Source of the DNA: Thermoflexus hugenholtzii JAD2
Lineage (GTDB): Bacteria > Chloroflexota > Dehalococcoidia > UBA2979
DNA: 8,227 bases
Direction: 5' to 3'
Assembly (NCBI GenBank): GCA_945889565.1
Contig: CAMDBZ010000068.1
Coordinates: forward strand, 1 to 8,227
Positions 1 through 7,064 of this stretch are shown here, one piece after another. Both the position numbers and the translations under genes were made by a program. Below the pieces are notes generated by a model. That model was not told where the DNA came from, did no database searches, and saw nothing but the letters and a program-made list of their open reading frames with translations. Each line of letters begins with the position of its first letter. Position 1 is the first letter of the stretch.

Positions 1-959
1 CGGAACGCATGCCCCACGCTCGGCGCATCGCGGGACCGGTCGCGATGGTCTCGGCGAACCAGGCGCCGGGCGGCGAGGCCGAGCTCGGCGAGGACTGGTG
101 CGAGCGCTGGCGCGCCGAACGCATCGAGGCGCTGCTCGCGGCCACGGAGCGGCACTCCGTCGCCTCGTTCGCCGCGATGCAGCTCGACGCGCAGTCGGAA
201 CCGATGCGGCGGCTCGCCGCACTGCTCGTCGCGCGCGAGCTTGTCGCGGACCCCACCGTGCGCGCGCTGCTCGCCGCCTGGGACGGCCACCTCCGCGCGA
301 CCAGCGCCGCCGCGGCGATCGTGGAGACGGTGCTCGGCGAGGCGGCGCAGGCGCTCACGGCGCGCATGGCCGGCGCGTCCGCGCGCACGCCGCTCGGCGC
401 GGGTATCGGCGTGGCGTTCGCCGGCTCCTCGTTCTCGATGCGACTACAGGGCTGGGTGCTGCACGCGCTCGAGTCCGCGGCGCCGCCGTGGTGCACGGGC
501 GAGGCCGATCGCGACCGCGTGCTGCGCGCGGCTGTGGAGCGTGCGCTCGCGCGGCTGCGCGTGGAGCTCGGCCCCGTGGCGCAGCGCTGGCGCTGGGGCG
601 ATCTGCATCGCTGGACGCCGCCGCATCCGCTGGCCGCAGTGCCGCTGCTCAAGCGGCTCGTGTCGCGCGGCCCGTTCCCGTTCCCCGGTGACACCAACAC
701 GCTGCTGCAGGGCGGCTTCAGCTTGCTGCGCGGCCCGGCATCGGTCGCAGTGCTGCCCAGCTACCGCCAGGTGATCGACCTCGCGGACCCCGACCGCTCA
801 TTGTTCCAGCTGCCCACGGGCAACTCCGGCATCCCCGGCCACCCGCGCTATGACGACGCGATCGATGAGTTCCTGGGCGGCCGACACCGCCCGCTGCTGT
901 ACACGCGCGCAGCCGTGGCGGCGCAGCGCGAGCACCTGCTGTGGCTCGATCCCGCATGA
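1..959 (+). CDS. Penicillin acylase family protein (peptidase S45), C-terminal part, 5' end outside the window
   Basis: This is the C-terminal part of a penicillin amidase (Ntn-hydrolase, S45) beta chain. The family hydrolyses amide bonds of acylated compounds such as beta-lactams or acyl-homoserine lactones. The reading frame is open to the window edge, and the first ATG (position 9) lies inside conserved domain sequence, so the true start and the catalytic N-terminal serine of the beta chain are upstream. Counting from that ATG, family hallmarks are the VSANQAPGG segment (14-22), the MQLDAQS stretch (57-63), WRWGDLHRW (194-202), the GDTNTL loop (227-232), SYRQVIDL followed by DPDRS (251-264), LPTGNSGIPGHPRYDD (268-283) and the terminal RPLLYTR (294-300). 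The stop overlaps the next start (ATGA), suggesting translational coupling. The substrate cannot be inferred. Family assignment is firm; calling it a true penicillin acylase would not be. Confidence 0.87.
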   Translation, partial: ERMPHARRIAGPVAMVSANQAPGGEAELGEDWCERWRAERIEALLAATERHSVASFAAMQLDAQSEPMRRLAALLVARELVADPTVRALLAAWDGHLRATSAAAAIVETVLGEAAQALTARMAGASARTPLGAGIGVAFAGSSFSMRLQGWVLHALESAAPPWCTGEADRDRVLRAAVERALARLRVELGPVAQRWRWGDLHRWTPPHPLAAVPLLKRLVSRGPFPFPGDTNTLLQGGFSLLRGPASVAVLPSYRQVIDLADPDRSLFQLPTGNSGIPGHPRYDDAIDEFLGGRHRPLLYTRAAVAAQREHLLWLDPA

Positions 960-1996
960 CCGAGCGCGCGAGCGAGGCGCTCGACGTGCGCAGCGCGCGC
1001 TACCGCGCGCTCGTCGACGCGGAGCTGCGCGCCGTCGTCGGCGACGATCCAGCGGCGCTCTACCGGCTGATGCGCTACCACCTCGGCTGGACCGACGCCG
1101 CCGGCGCCGACGCGGCCGCATCGCCCGGCAAGCAGCTGCGCTCGACCCTGCTGCTGCTTGTTGCCGAGCTGTGCGGAGGCGACGCGACGCGGGCAGCGCC
1201 GGCCGCCGCGGCGATCGAACTCGTCCACAATTTCTCGCTGCTGCACGACGATATCGAAGACGAGAGCGCGGAGCGCCGCGGCCGTCCCACCGTGTGGACG
1301 CTGGCGGGCGTCCCGCAGGCCATCAACGCCGGCGACGGCATGCACGCGCTCGCGCGGCTCGCGCTGCACCGGCTGGCCGCGGCTGGCATCGACCCAGCGC
1401 GGGTCCTCGACGCGATGCGCGAGCTCGACGAGGCGTGCGTGCGGCTTGTCGAGGGGCAGCACCTCGACCTCGCGTTCGAGCGCCAGGCGCACGTCACGCG
1501 CGCCGAGTACCTCGCGATGGCCGCCGGCAAGACGGCCGCGCTGCTGGCGGCGTCGGCCGCCGTCGGCGCGATCGCCGGCGGCGCGGACGGCGAGCGCGTG
1601 CGTGCGCTGCGGGCGTTCGGGCAGCACCTCGGCATGGCGTTCCAGGCCATCGACGACGTGCTCGGCATCTGGGGCGACCCCGCCGTGACCGGAAAGCCCG
1701 CCGGCGACGACCTGCGCACGCGCAAGATGACGCTGCCCGTGATCGCGGCGCTGGAGGCGGGCGGACCGGCCGCAGCCGCGCTGGCGGCCGCGTACAGCCG
1801 CCCGGCAGCCCCCGCGGACGACATCGCGGCGCTCGCGCGCCTCGTCGAGGCCGGGGGCGGCCGCGCCGCTGCCGGCGGGTTCGCGCGCGAGCAGCTCGCG
1901 GCGAGCCTTGCGGCACTCGAGCGCGCCGGGTTCGACGCCGCGGGCGTCGCGCTCTGTCGCGAGCTGGCGATGCGTGCCGTCGAACGCACCTTTTGA
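956..1996 (+). CDS. Polyprenyl diphosphate synthase (GGPP/FPP synthase type)
   Basis: A 346-residue trans-isoprenyl diphosphate synthase, which condenses isopentenyl diphosphate with allylic diphosphates to give C15-C20 or longer precursors of carotenoids, quinones or membrane lipids. Visible motifs are GKQLRS (58-63, diphosphate-binding Lys and Arg), the first Asp-rich motif HDDIED followed by RRGRPTVW (97-114), GKT (191-193), and the second Asp-rich region FQAIDDVLGIWGDP (229-242) followed by GKPAGDDLRTRK (246-257). The second motif reads DDxxG rather than DDxxD, a form I know from GGPP synthases of high-GC bacteria. A Phe sits five residues before the first motif, which points to a short product. 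The ATG at 956 overlaps the upstream stop by ATGA, and this start gives the usual N-terminus; an ATG 15 nt further upstream is less likely. There is no strong ribosome binding site. Product chain length is not determined. Confidence 0.93.
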   Translation: MTERASEALDVRSARYRALVDAELRAVVGDDPAALYRLMRYHLGWTDAAGADAAASPGKQLRSTLLLLVAELCGGDATRAAPAAAAIELVHNFSLLHDDIEDESAERRGRPTVWTLAGVPQAINAGDGMHALARLALHRLAAAGIDPARVLDAMRELDEACVRLVEGQHLDLAFERQAHVTRAEYLAMAAGKTAALLAASAAVGAIAGGADGERVRALRAFGQHLGMAFQAIDDVLGIWGDPAVTGKPAGDDLRTRKMTLPVIAALEAGGPAAAALAAAYSRPAAPADDIAALARLVEAGGGRAAAGGFAREQLAASLAALERAGFDAAGVALCRELAMRAVERTF

Positions 1997-2069
1997 GGAC
2001 CTCTGGAGACCGTTACGGGGATGCGCCCACCGTCGCCGCGCGGCGCTCGACTCGCCCCGCGCCTTCGCC

Positions 2070-2098
2070 TTGACCCGAACTCAACCGCGCTCAACGAT
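2070..2098 (+). promoter_or_regulatory. Candidate sigma-70-type promoter for pgk
   Basis: TTGACC at 2070-2075 matches the -35 consensus at five of six positions. After a 17-nt spacer comes AACGAT (2093-2098), a weak -10 matching TATAAT at three positions. This would place the transcript start near 2105 and give pgk a leader of about 65 nt. The 173-nt gap after the prenyl synthase gene fits a new transcription unit starting here. Confidence 0.4.
2080..2095 (+). repeat. Direct repeat CTCAAC x2, 10-bp period, inside the pgk promoter
   Basis: CTCAAC occurs at 2080-2085 and again at 2090-2095, exactly one DNA turn apart, and both lie between or on the candidate -35 and -10 elements. CAACC (2082-2086) also forms an inverted pair with GGTTG (2102-2106). 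Such an arrangement could be an operator for a dimeric regulator of glycolytic genes, but two hexamers can occur by chance and no regulator is identified. Confidence 0.3.
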
Positions 2099-2169
2099 CG
2101 TGGTTGCCTCGAGGCGACGCCCCACGCTGGCGCGCATTGCGCGGTGCTGCGCACAGAACGGACACGGCC

Positions 2170-3354
2170 GTGAGGAAGAAGACGATCCGCGACATCGACC
2201 CCCGCGGGAAGCGCGTCCTGCTGCGCGTGGACTACAACGTGCTCGTCGAGGACGGCCAGGTCGTCGACGACATGCGCGTGCGCGAATCGCTGCCGACCAT
2301 CCGCGCGCTGCGCGCCGCGGGCGCGTGCATCGTGATCTGCTCGCACCGCGGGCGGCCGCGCGGCGGCGTGGACGAGACGCTGCGCAACGCGCCGGTCGGG
2401 GCGCACCTCACCCAGCTGCTGGGCGTGCCTGTGCGCATGGCCGACGACTGCGTCGGCCCGGACGTCGAGCGCATGACGCTCGCGCTACAGCCCGGCGACA
2501 TCCTGCTCCTCGAGAACGTGCGCTTCCACCCCGAAGAAGAGGCGAACGACGACGCGTTTGCGCAGCAACTCGCGCGCCTCGCCGACATCTACGTGAACGA
2601 TGCGTTCGGCACGGCGCACCGCGCGCATGCTTCCACGCACGCGATCGCGAAGTACCTGCCCGCCGTCGCGGGGCTGCTGCTCGAGCGGGAGGTCGATTAC
2701 CTCTCGCGCGTCAGCGACCACCCGGAGCGGCCGTTCGCGATCGTGCTCGGCGGCGCCAAGGTGTCTGACAAGATCGGCATCCTGGAGCACCTGGCGGAGT
2801 ACGCCGACCTGATCTGCATCGGCGGCGCGATCGCCAACACCTTCCTCAAGGCGCGCGGCATCGACGTGGCGGACTCGCTCGTCGACAGCGACGGGCTCGC
2901 CGCGGCGCGCTACATCATGGCCGCAGCCGAGCATCGCGGCGGCCCGGACATCGTGCTGCCCTCGGACGTCGTGGCCGCGTTCGGCGAGGCCGGGCCGGGA
3001 CACGTGCGCACGGTCTCGGTCGCGCAGGTCCCGGTCAACTGGCGCATCCTCGACATCGGCCTGGGCACCGTGCAGAACTTCGCGGCCGCGCTGCAGCCGA
3101 TGCGCACCGTCGTGTGGAACGGCCCGATGGGCCTGTTCGAGCGCGAACCCTTCGACCGTGGCTCGCTCGCCGTCGCGCGCATCCTCGCGGAGCTGCAGGC
3201 CACGACGGTCGTCGGCGGCGGCGAGACGGTGGCGGCGCTGCGTCGTGCGGGCGTGGCGGACCGCATTTCGCACGTCTCCACCGGCGGTGGCGCGTCGCTG
3301 GCGATGCTCCAGGGCAAGCCCCTGCCCGCCGTCGAGGTGCTCCTGGACGCCTAG
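2170..3354 (+). CDS. pgk: Phosphoglycerate kinase
   Basis: Transfers phosphate between 1,3-bisphosphoglycerate and ADP in glycolysis and gluconeogenesis, in the cytoplasm. The 394-residue length is normal for the family. The GTG at 2170 gives the standard opening VRKKTIRDID; the frame is open further upstream (TTG at 2104), but that 22-residue extension is not PGK-like. Hallmarks: RVDYNV (19-24), SHRGRP (58-63), NVRFHPEEE (116-124), VNDAFGTAHRAHAST (142-156), GGAKVSDK (194-201), WNGPMGLFE (316-324), GGGET (349-353) and STGGGASL (370-377). The usual DIGPxT motif reads DIGLGT (295-300), and SHLGRP reads SHRGRP, both mild departures. It is the first gene of a glycolytic cluster with apgM 64 nt downstream. 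No strong ribosome binding site precedes the GTG. Confidence 0.97.
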   Translation: MRKKTIRDIDPRGKRVLLRVDYNVLVEDGQVVDDMRVRESLPTIRALRAAGACIVICSHRGRPRGGVDETLRNAPVGAHLTQLLGVPVRMADDCVGPDVERMTLALQPGDILLLENVRFHPEEEANDDAFAQQLARLADIYVNDAFGTAHRAHASTHAIAKYLPAVAGLLLEREVDYLSRVSDHPERPFAIVLGGAKVSDKIGILEHLAEYADLICIGGAIANTFLKARGIDVADSLVDSDGLAAARYIMAAAEHRGGPDIVLPSDVVAAFGEAGPGHVRTVSVAQVPVNWRILDIGLGTVQNFAAALQPMRTVVWNGPMGLFEREPFDRGSLAVARILAELQATTVVGGGETVAALRRAGVADRISHVSTGGGASLAMLQGKPLPAVEVLLDA

Positions 3355-3400
3355 CCTCCGCGGTCCGACTCGCGGGCTCCGTTCGCGCCTGCGCGCGCGC

Positions 3401-3418
3401 TCCGGCTAGCATAGGCGC
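3401..3418 (+). promoter_or_regulatory. Candidate -10 element placed for a leaderless apgM transcript
   Basis: TAGCAT (3407-3412, a TAnnnT-type -10) ends six bases before the apgM ATG at 3419, so a transcript starting about seven bases downstream would begin at or next to the start codon. The preceding CCGG (3402-3405) also precedes the candidate -10 of the tRNA at 5465. No clear -35 is seen. This would allow apgM-tpiA expression independent of pgk. Confidence 0.35.
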
Positions 3419-4621
3419 ATGGAATTCGACCTCATCCGACGGCTGTCCGTTCCCGCCGACACCAAGGTGCTGCTCTGCGTGCTCGACGGGCTGGGCGGCC
3501 TGCCGGGCCCCCGCGGCCGCACCGAGTTGGAGGAGGCGTACCCCCAGCACCTGGACCGGCTGGCCGAGCAGGGCGCGCTCGGGCAGACGCTGCCGGTGGG
3601 CTACGGCATCACGCCGGGCTCCGGCCCGGGCCACCTGGCGCTCTTCGGCTACGACCCGCTGCGCTTCGAGGTCGGCCGAGGCGTGCTCGAGGCGACCGGC
3701 ATCGACTTCCCGCTCACGGCGTCCGACGTCGCCGCGCGCGGCAACTTCTGCACGCTGGACGCCGAGGGCCGCATCGTCGACCGCCGCGCCGGGCGCGTGC
3801 CCACCGAGGTGACCGCCGAGATCTGTGCCGAGCTCGAGGCGGGCGTGCGCTTGCCGGGAGTTGAGCTGTTCGTCCGCCCGGTGCGCGAGCACCGCTTCGT
3901 GCTCGTGCTGCGCGGTCACGCGCTGCACGACGCGCTGACCGAGACGGACCCGCAGCGCGAGGGCGTGGCGCCGTTGCCCGCCGAGCCGCGCGAGCCCGCG
4001 GCCGCCACGACGGCGGCGCTGGTCAACAGCTTCGTCGTGCAGGCGCGCGCGATCATCGGCGGGCGCGATCGCGCGAACGGGCTGACGCTGCGCGGCTGGG
4101 CCAGGCGCCCGGACCTGCCGCAGCTCCCAGAGCTGTGGAAGCTGCGCGCCGCGGCCGTGGCGCTGTACCCCATGTACCGTGGGCTCGCGCGCCTCGTCGG
4201 CATGGACGTGCTCGACGCCGGGGCCACGCTCGCAACGCAGGTCGAGACGTTGCGCCGCCACTGGGACGAGTACGACTTCTTCTTCCTGCACTACAAGCCG
4301 ACCGATACCGCCGGCGAGGACGGCGACTTCCAGCGCAAACAGCAGGCGATCCGCGATTTCGACGCGTGCCTGCCGTCGCTGCTGGCGCTCGCGCCCAACG
4401 TGCTCGTGATCACCGGCGACCACTCCACGCCCGCCGTGATGGCAGGGCACTCCTGGCACCCGGTGCCGCTGCTGATGCACGGCGACTACATGCGCAGCGG
4501 CGACTCGACGCGCTTCACGGAGCAAGCGTGTGCGCACGGCGCGCTGGGCACGCTCCCCGCGTGCGAAGTGCTGCCGATTGCGTTCGCGCATGCGCGCCGG
4601 CTCACGAAGTTCGGCGCGTAG
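3419..4621 (+). CDS. apgM: 2,3-bisphosphoglycerate-independent phosphoglycerate mutase, archaeal type (ApgM)
   Basis: Interconverts 3- and 2-phosphoglycerate without the 2,3-bisphosphoglycerate cofactor, using two divalent metals and a phosphoserine intermediate (alkaline phosphatase superfamily). At 400 residues it has the length of archaeal-type ApgM, not the roughly 510 residues of GpmI. Motifs: VLDGLGG (21-27) with metal ligand Asp23; PGSGPGHLALFGYDP (66-80) with the likely nucleophile Ser68; the Arg/Asn/Arg-rich segment GGRDRANGLTLRG (214-226); HYKPTDTAGEDGD (291-303); ITGDHSTP (331-338) and the following HSWHPVPLL (344-352), which complete the metal site. It lies 64 nt after pgk and 2 nt before tpiA. 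The start is preceded by only a weak AGG. Family assignment is firm; the homologous phosphonopyruvate decarboxylase-like annotation sometimes attached to this family is unlikely given the neighbours. Confidence 0.95.
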   Translation: MEFDLIRRLSVPADTKVLLCVLDGLGGLPGPRGRTELEEAYPQHLDRLAEQGALGQTLPVGYGITPGSGPGHLALFGYDPLRFEVGRGVLEATGIDFPLTASDVAARGNFCTLDAEGRIVDRRAGRVPTEVTAEICAELEAGVRLPGVELFVRPVREHRFVLVLRGHALHDALTETDPQREGVAPLPAEPREPAAATTAALVNSFVVQARAIIGGRDRANGLTLRGWARRPDLPQLPELWKLRAAAVALYPMYRGLARLVGMDVLDAGATLATQVETLRRHWDEYDFFFLHYKPTDTAGEDGDFQRKQQAIRDFDACLPSLLALAPNVLVITGDHSTPAVMAGHSWHPVPLLMHGDYMRSGDSTRFTEQACAHGALGTLPACEVLPIAFAHARRLTKFGA

Positions 4622-4623
4622 CC

Positions 4624-5394
4624 GTGCCCCTCCGCACGCCCGTCGTCGCCGGCAACTGGAAGATGCACCTGGGGCGTGCCCCCGCGCGCGATCTGGTCAC
4701 TGCGCTGCGTGACGCGCTGGGCGGCCTGCGCGGCGTCGAGGTCGTGCTGTGTCCGCCCGCGCCGTGGCTCGCGGACGCGCACGATCTGCTCGCCGGCTCC
4801 CCGCTGCACCTCGGTGCGCAGCACGTGTACTGGGAGCCGCACGGCGCCTTCACGGGCGAGGTGAGCGCGGCGATGCTCGCCGGCATCGTGCAGTACGTCA
4901 TCATCGGCCATTCGGAGCGGCGCCACCGCTTCGGCGAGCGCGACGAAGACACCGCGCGCAAGCTACGCGCGGTGCTCGAGCTCGGCATGCAACCGATGCT
5001 CGCCATCGGCGAGCTGCGCGAGCAACGCGAAGCGGGCGAGACGGTGACGGTGCTGCGCCGGCAACTGCTCGCGGCGTGGGAAGGCCTCGAGCGCCTGCCC
5101 GCCCGGAGCATCATCGCCTACGAGCCAGTGTGGGCGATCGGTACCGGGCTGACCGCGACGCCGGCGATGGCGCAGGACGCCTGCGCGCACGTGCGCGCGA
5201 TCGTCGAGGAGCGCTTCGACGCCGCCACCGCCGAGACCTGCCGCGTGCTGTACGGCGGCTCGGTCACGGCGGACAACGTCGCCACCCTCGCGGCCGAGCC
5301 CGACATCGATGGCGTGCTCGTCGGCGGCGCGTCGCTCGATGCAGCCGCGTTCACCGCGATCTGTCACGCCGTGGCCGCCGCGAAGGGCGCGTAG
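4624..5394 (+). CDS. tpiA: Triosephosphate isomerase
   Basis: Interconverts dihydroxyacetone phosphate and glyceraldehyde 3-phosphate. With the GTG at 4624 the protein has 256 residues, the normal TIM-barrel length, and opens with VVAGNWKM. The frame is open much further upstream inside apgM, but that part is not homologous. Catalytic residues are all present: Asn11 and Lys13 (GNWKM), His96 (GHSERR) and Glu167 (YEPVWAIGTG, including mobile loop 6). The phosphate-binding YGGSV (210-214) and LVGGASL (232-238) are also intact. The near-invariant Cys of the family's C(I/V)GE segment is Ala127 here (MLAIGE). It follows the apgM stop by 2 nt with no ribosome binding site of its own, so translation is probably coupled. 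Confidence 0.97.
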   Translation: MPLRTPVVAGNWKMHLGRAPARDLVTALRDALGGLRGVEVVLCPPAPWLADAHDLLAGSPLHLGAQHVYWEPHGAFTGEVSAAMLAGIVQYVIIGHSERRHRFGERDEDTARKLRAVLELGMQPMLAIGELREQREAGETVTVLRRQLLAAWEGLERLPARSIIAYEPVWAIGTGLTATPAMAQDACAHVRAIVEERFDAATAETCRVLYGGSVTADNVATLAAEPDIDGVLVGGASLDAAAFTAICHAVAAAKGA

Positions 5395-5464
5395 GCCTGG
5401 GCGGGTCGGCCACTGCCGCGCGCGGAACCGCTCGCCGTCGTCGCGGCTCGCGCCGTGGACCCGG

Positions 5465-5470
5465 TATGCT
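5465..5470 (+). promoter_or_regulatory. Candidate -10 box for tRNA-Gly
   Basis: TATGCT, four of six matches to TATAAT, ends 11 nt before the 5' end of the mature tRNA, as expected for a tRNA promoter with a leader of a few nucleotides. It is preceded by CCGG, as is the candidate -10 before apgM. No good -35 is present, so read-through from tpiA is also possible. Confidence 0.35.
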
Positions 5471-5481
5471 GGCGGCGGCGA

Positions 5482-5557
5482 GCGGCGGTAGCTCAGTTGG
5501 TAGAGCGGCTGCCTTCCAAGCAGCAGGTCACGAGTTCGAGACTCGTCCGCCGCTCCA
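5482..5557 (+). tRNA. tRNA-Gly, anticodon UCC
   Basis: A complete 76-nt cloverleaf. The acceptor stem GCGGCGG (5482-5488) pairs perfectly with CCGCCGC (5547-5553), followed by discriminator U and an encoded CCA (5555-5557). D-stem GCTC/GAGC (5491-5494 with 5503-5506); anticodon stem GCTGC/GCAGC (5508-5512 with 5520-5524) around loop CTTCCAA with anticodon TCC at 5515-5517; T-stem ACGAG/CTCGT (5530-5534 with 5542-5546) around TTCGAGA. It reads GGA and, by wobble, GGG codons. It lies 87 nt after tpiA on the same strand. Confidence 0.97.
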
Positions 5558-5559
5558 AC

Positions 5560-5582
5560 GCCCGCTTCTGAATCGTGCGGGC
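5560..5582 (+). terminator. Possible hairpin after tRNA-Gly
   Basis: GCCCGC (5560-5565) and GCGGGC (5577-5582) form a perfect 6-bp stem with an 11-nt loop, three bases after the tRNA. There is no run of T after it, so it is at best a weak terminator or a processing signal. The remaining sequence to 5717 separates the tRNA from the convergent kinase gene and shows no gene. Confidence 0.35.
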
Positions 5583-5717
5583 ACTACCGGCGCTCGGGTG
5601 CTTCGATCACAAGGGCTGCGCCATCATGACAACTGAGCATGCCTGCGAGAGGCCCGCAGCGCGCCGATGACCTCCGAACAGTCGACGGCAAGGCCGCGCC
5701 GGACCATCGCGCCGTAG

Positions 5718-7064
5718 CTACCCGAGCGTGGCGACCTCGGCGCGGTCGTCCCTGCGACCATCGGCCGGAGCGATTGGCCTGCTGCCTCGATCGCCACGCG
5801 CGAGCGGCCAGCTCACGGCCATGCGCAGGCCGCCTAGCGGCGACCGCGATGCCGTCGCGGTCCCGCCGCGACGCTCGGCGAGCGCGCGGACGATCGCGAG
5901 GCCCAGCCCGGCCCCGGTACCCGGCGTGCGAGCGCTGTCAAGACGGGCGAAGCGGTCGAAGACGCGCGCGAACGCGGCCGCCGGGACACCGGGCCCGCCA
6001 TCATCGACGAGCAGCGTGGCGCGCTCGGGCGCGTGCTCGATGCGCACGTGAAGCAGTGTGCCCGCGGGCGTGTGCGCGAGCACGTTCTCGAGCAGGGCCC
6101 GCGTGACCCGTCGCAGCTCGTCCGCTGGCGCCGCGACCAGCGCGGGGGCGAGCTCGCGCTGAGGCGTGCTCCCGTGGCGCTCGAGCAGCGTGGCGAGCTG
6201 ATCGCACGTGGCGGCAACCTCGGCGCCCAAGTCGCCGAAGCGATCACTCGCCTCGCCACGCTCCGGCTCCGTATGCCCACTCATGCGCGCGAGCGTGAGC
6301 AGATCGTCGACGAGTACGGCGGCCTCCGCGGCGACGTCGCGGACCTCTTCGGCCGTGGCGCGCGCGCGATCGTCGAGCGGCTGCCGGAGCAACAGGTCGC
6401 TGGCGGTGCGGATCACGGTGAGCGGCGCGCGCAGCTCGTGCGAGGCGTCCGCAACGAACACACGTTGGCGCTCATACGCCTCGCGCAGCGGCCGCAGCGC
6501 GCGGCCGGAGAGCAGCCAGCCTGTGGCGAGCGCCGCCATGAGCCCCGCCGCCGCAACGCCGCCGAGGATCGCCGCCGCCGCGCGCACCTCGCGGTCGCGC
6601 GCGGCAAGGCTGCGTCCCGCGAGGACCGCACCGCGGACCTGGCCGCCCTCGTGTAGCGGCTCGATGCGCAGGCGCAGGCGCACGCCGTCCTCGCTGATCG
6701 TGCTCCATGTCGCGTCGCCCGCCAGCGCGCCGTCGAAGACGCCGTGCTCCAGGAACTCCTCGGCCCCGACGCGTCGTGGGTTCGCCACCAGCGCGCCGTC
6801 CGCGCGCACGACCAGCACGAACACATCCGCGAGCCCGGCACCGATCTCCCCTTCGAACTCCGGGCCGGCGTCGGCCGCGCTCAGCCGGTCGAGCGATGGC
6901 GCCGAGGCGCGCCACTGCGCGATCGTGGCGGCGATGCCGCGATCCACCTCGCGGTTGGTCGTACGCAGCAGCGCGGTGAAGGTCGCGCCGCCAAGCAGCA
7001 GCAGGACAGCAGCGAGGGCAAGCGCGTACCACGCGGTGAGGCGCCAGCGCGCACGCACGAACAT
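5718..7064 (-). CDS. Two-component sensor histidine kinase
   Basis: A 448-residue membrane-bound sensor kinase. The start is the ATG at 7064, sharing one base with the regulator's stop (TGATG) and giving a typical basic N-terminus before the first membrane segment (about 9-32). Next come a periplasmic or extracellular sensor region (about 33-160), a second membrane segment (about 162-186), the H-box FVADASHELRAPL with phospho-acceptor His209, the N-box around Asn327 (LLENVLAHTP), the G1 box DDGGPGVP (354-361), the F-box VFDRFARLD (368-376) and the G2 box GTGAGLGLAIV (382-392). Only about 23 residues separate membrane segment 2 from His209, so there is no full HAMP domain; the RALRPLREAYERQR linker is common in such kinases. 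All catalytic boxes look intact. The signal sensed is unknown. It lies downstream of a truncated regulator, so its promoter may be missing. Confidence 0.94.
   Translation of the reverse strand: MFVRARWRLTAWYALALAAVLLLLGGATFTALLRTTNREVDRGIAATIAQWRASAPSLDRLSAADAGPEFEGEIGAGLADVFVLVVRADGALVANPRRVGAEEFLEHGVFDGALAGDATWSTISEDGVRLRLRIEPLHEGGQVRGAVLAGRSLAARDREVRAAAAILGGVAAAGLMAALATGWLLSGRALRPLREAYERQRVFVADASHELRAPLTVIRTASDLLLRQPLDDRARATAEEVRDVAAEAAVLVDDLLTLARMSGHTEPERGEASDRFGDLGAEVAATCDQLATLLERHGSTPQRELAPALVAAPADELRRVTRALLENVLAHTPAGTLLHVRIEHAPERATLLVDDGGPGVPAAAFARVFDRFARLDSARTPGTGAGLGLAIVRALAERRGGTATASRSPLGGLRMAVSWPLARGDRGSRPIAPADGRRDDRAEVATLG

Noticed and set aside
2104..2169. A 22-residue N-terminal extension of PGK from a TTG start
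   Set aside because: The extension has no PGK homology, while the GTG at 2170 gives the typical family N-terminus. The TTG also lies about where transcription would begin.
3358..3375. CCGCG/CGCGG hairpin after the pgk stop as a terminator
   Set aside because: The stem is only 5 bp with no T-run, and such pairs are frequent at this GC content. The next gene follows in the same direction.
5625..5669. A 14-codon ATG frame between the tRNA and the kinase gene
   Set aside because: It is very short, has no ribosome binding site and no recognisable content.
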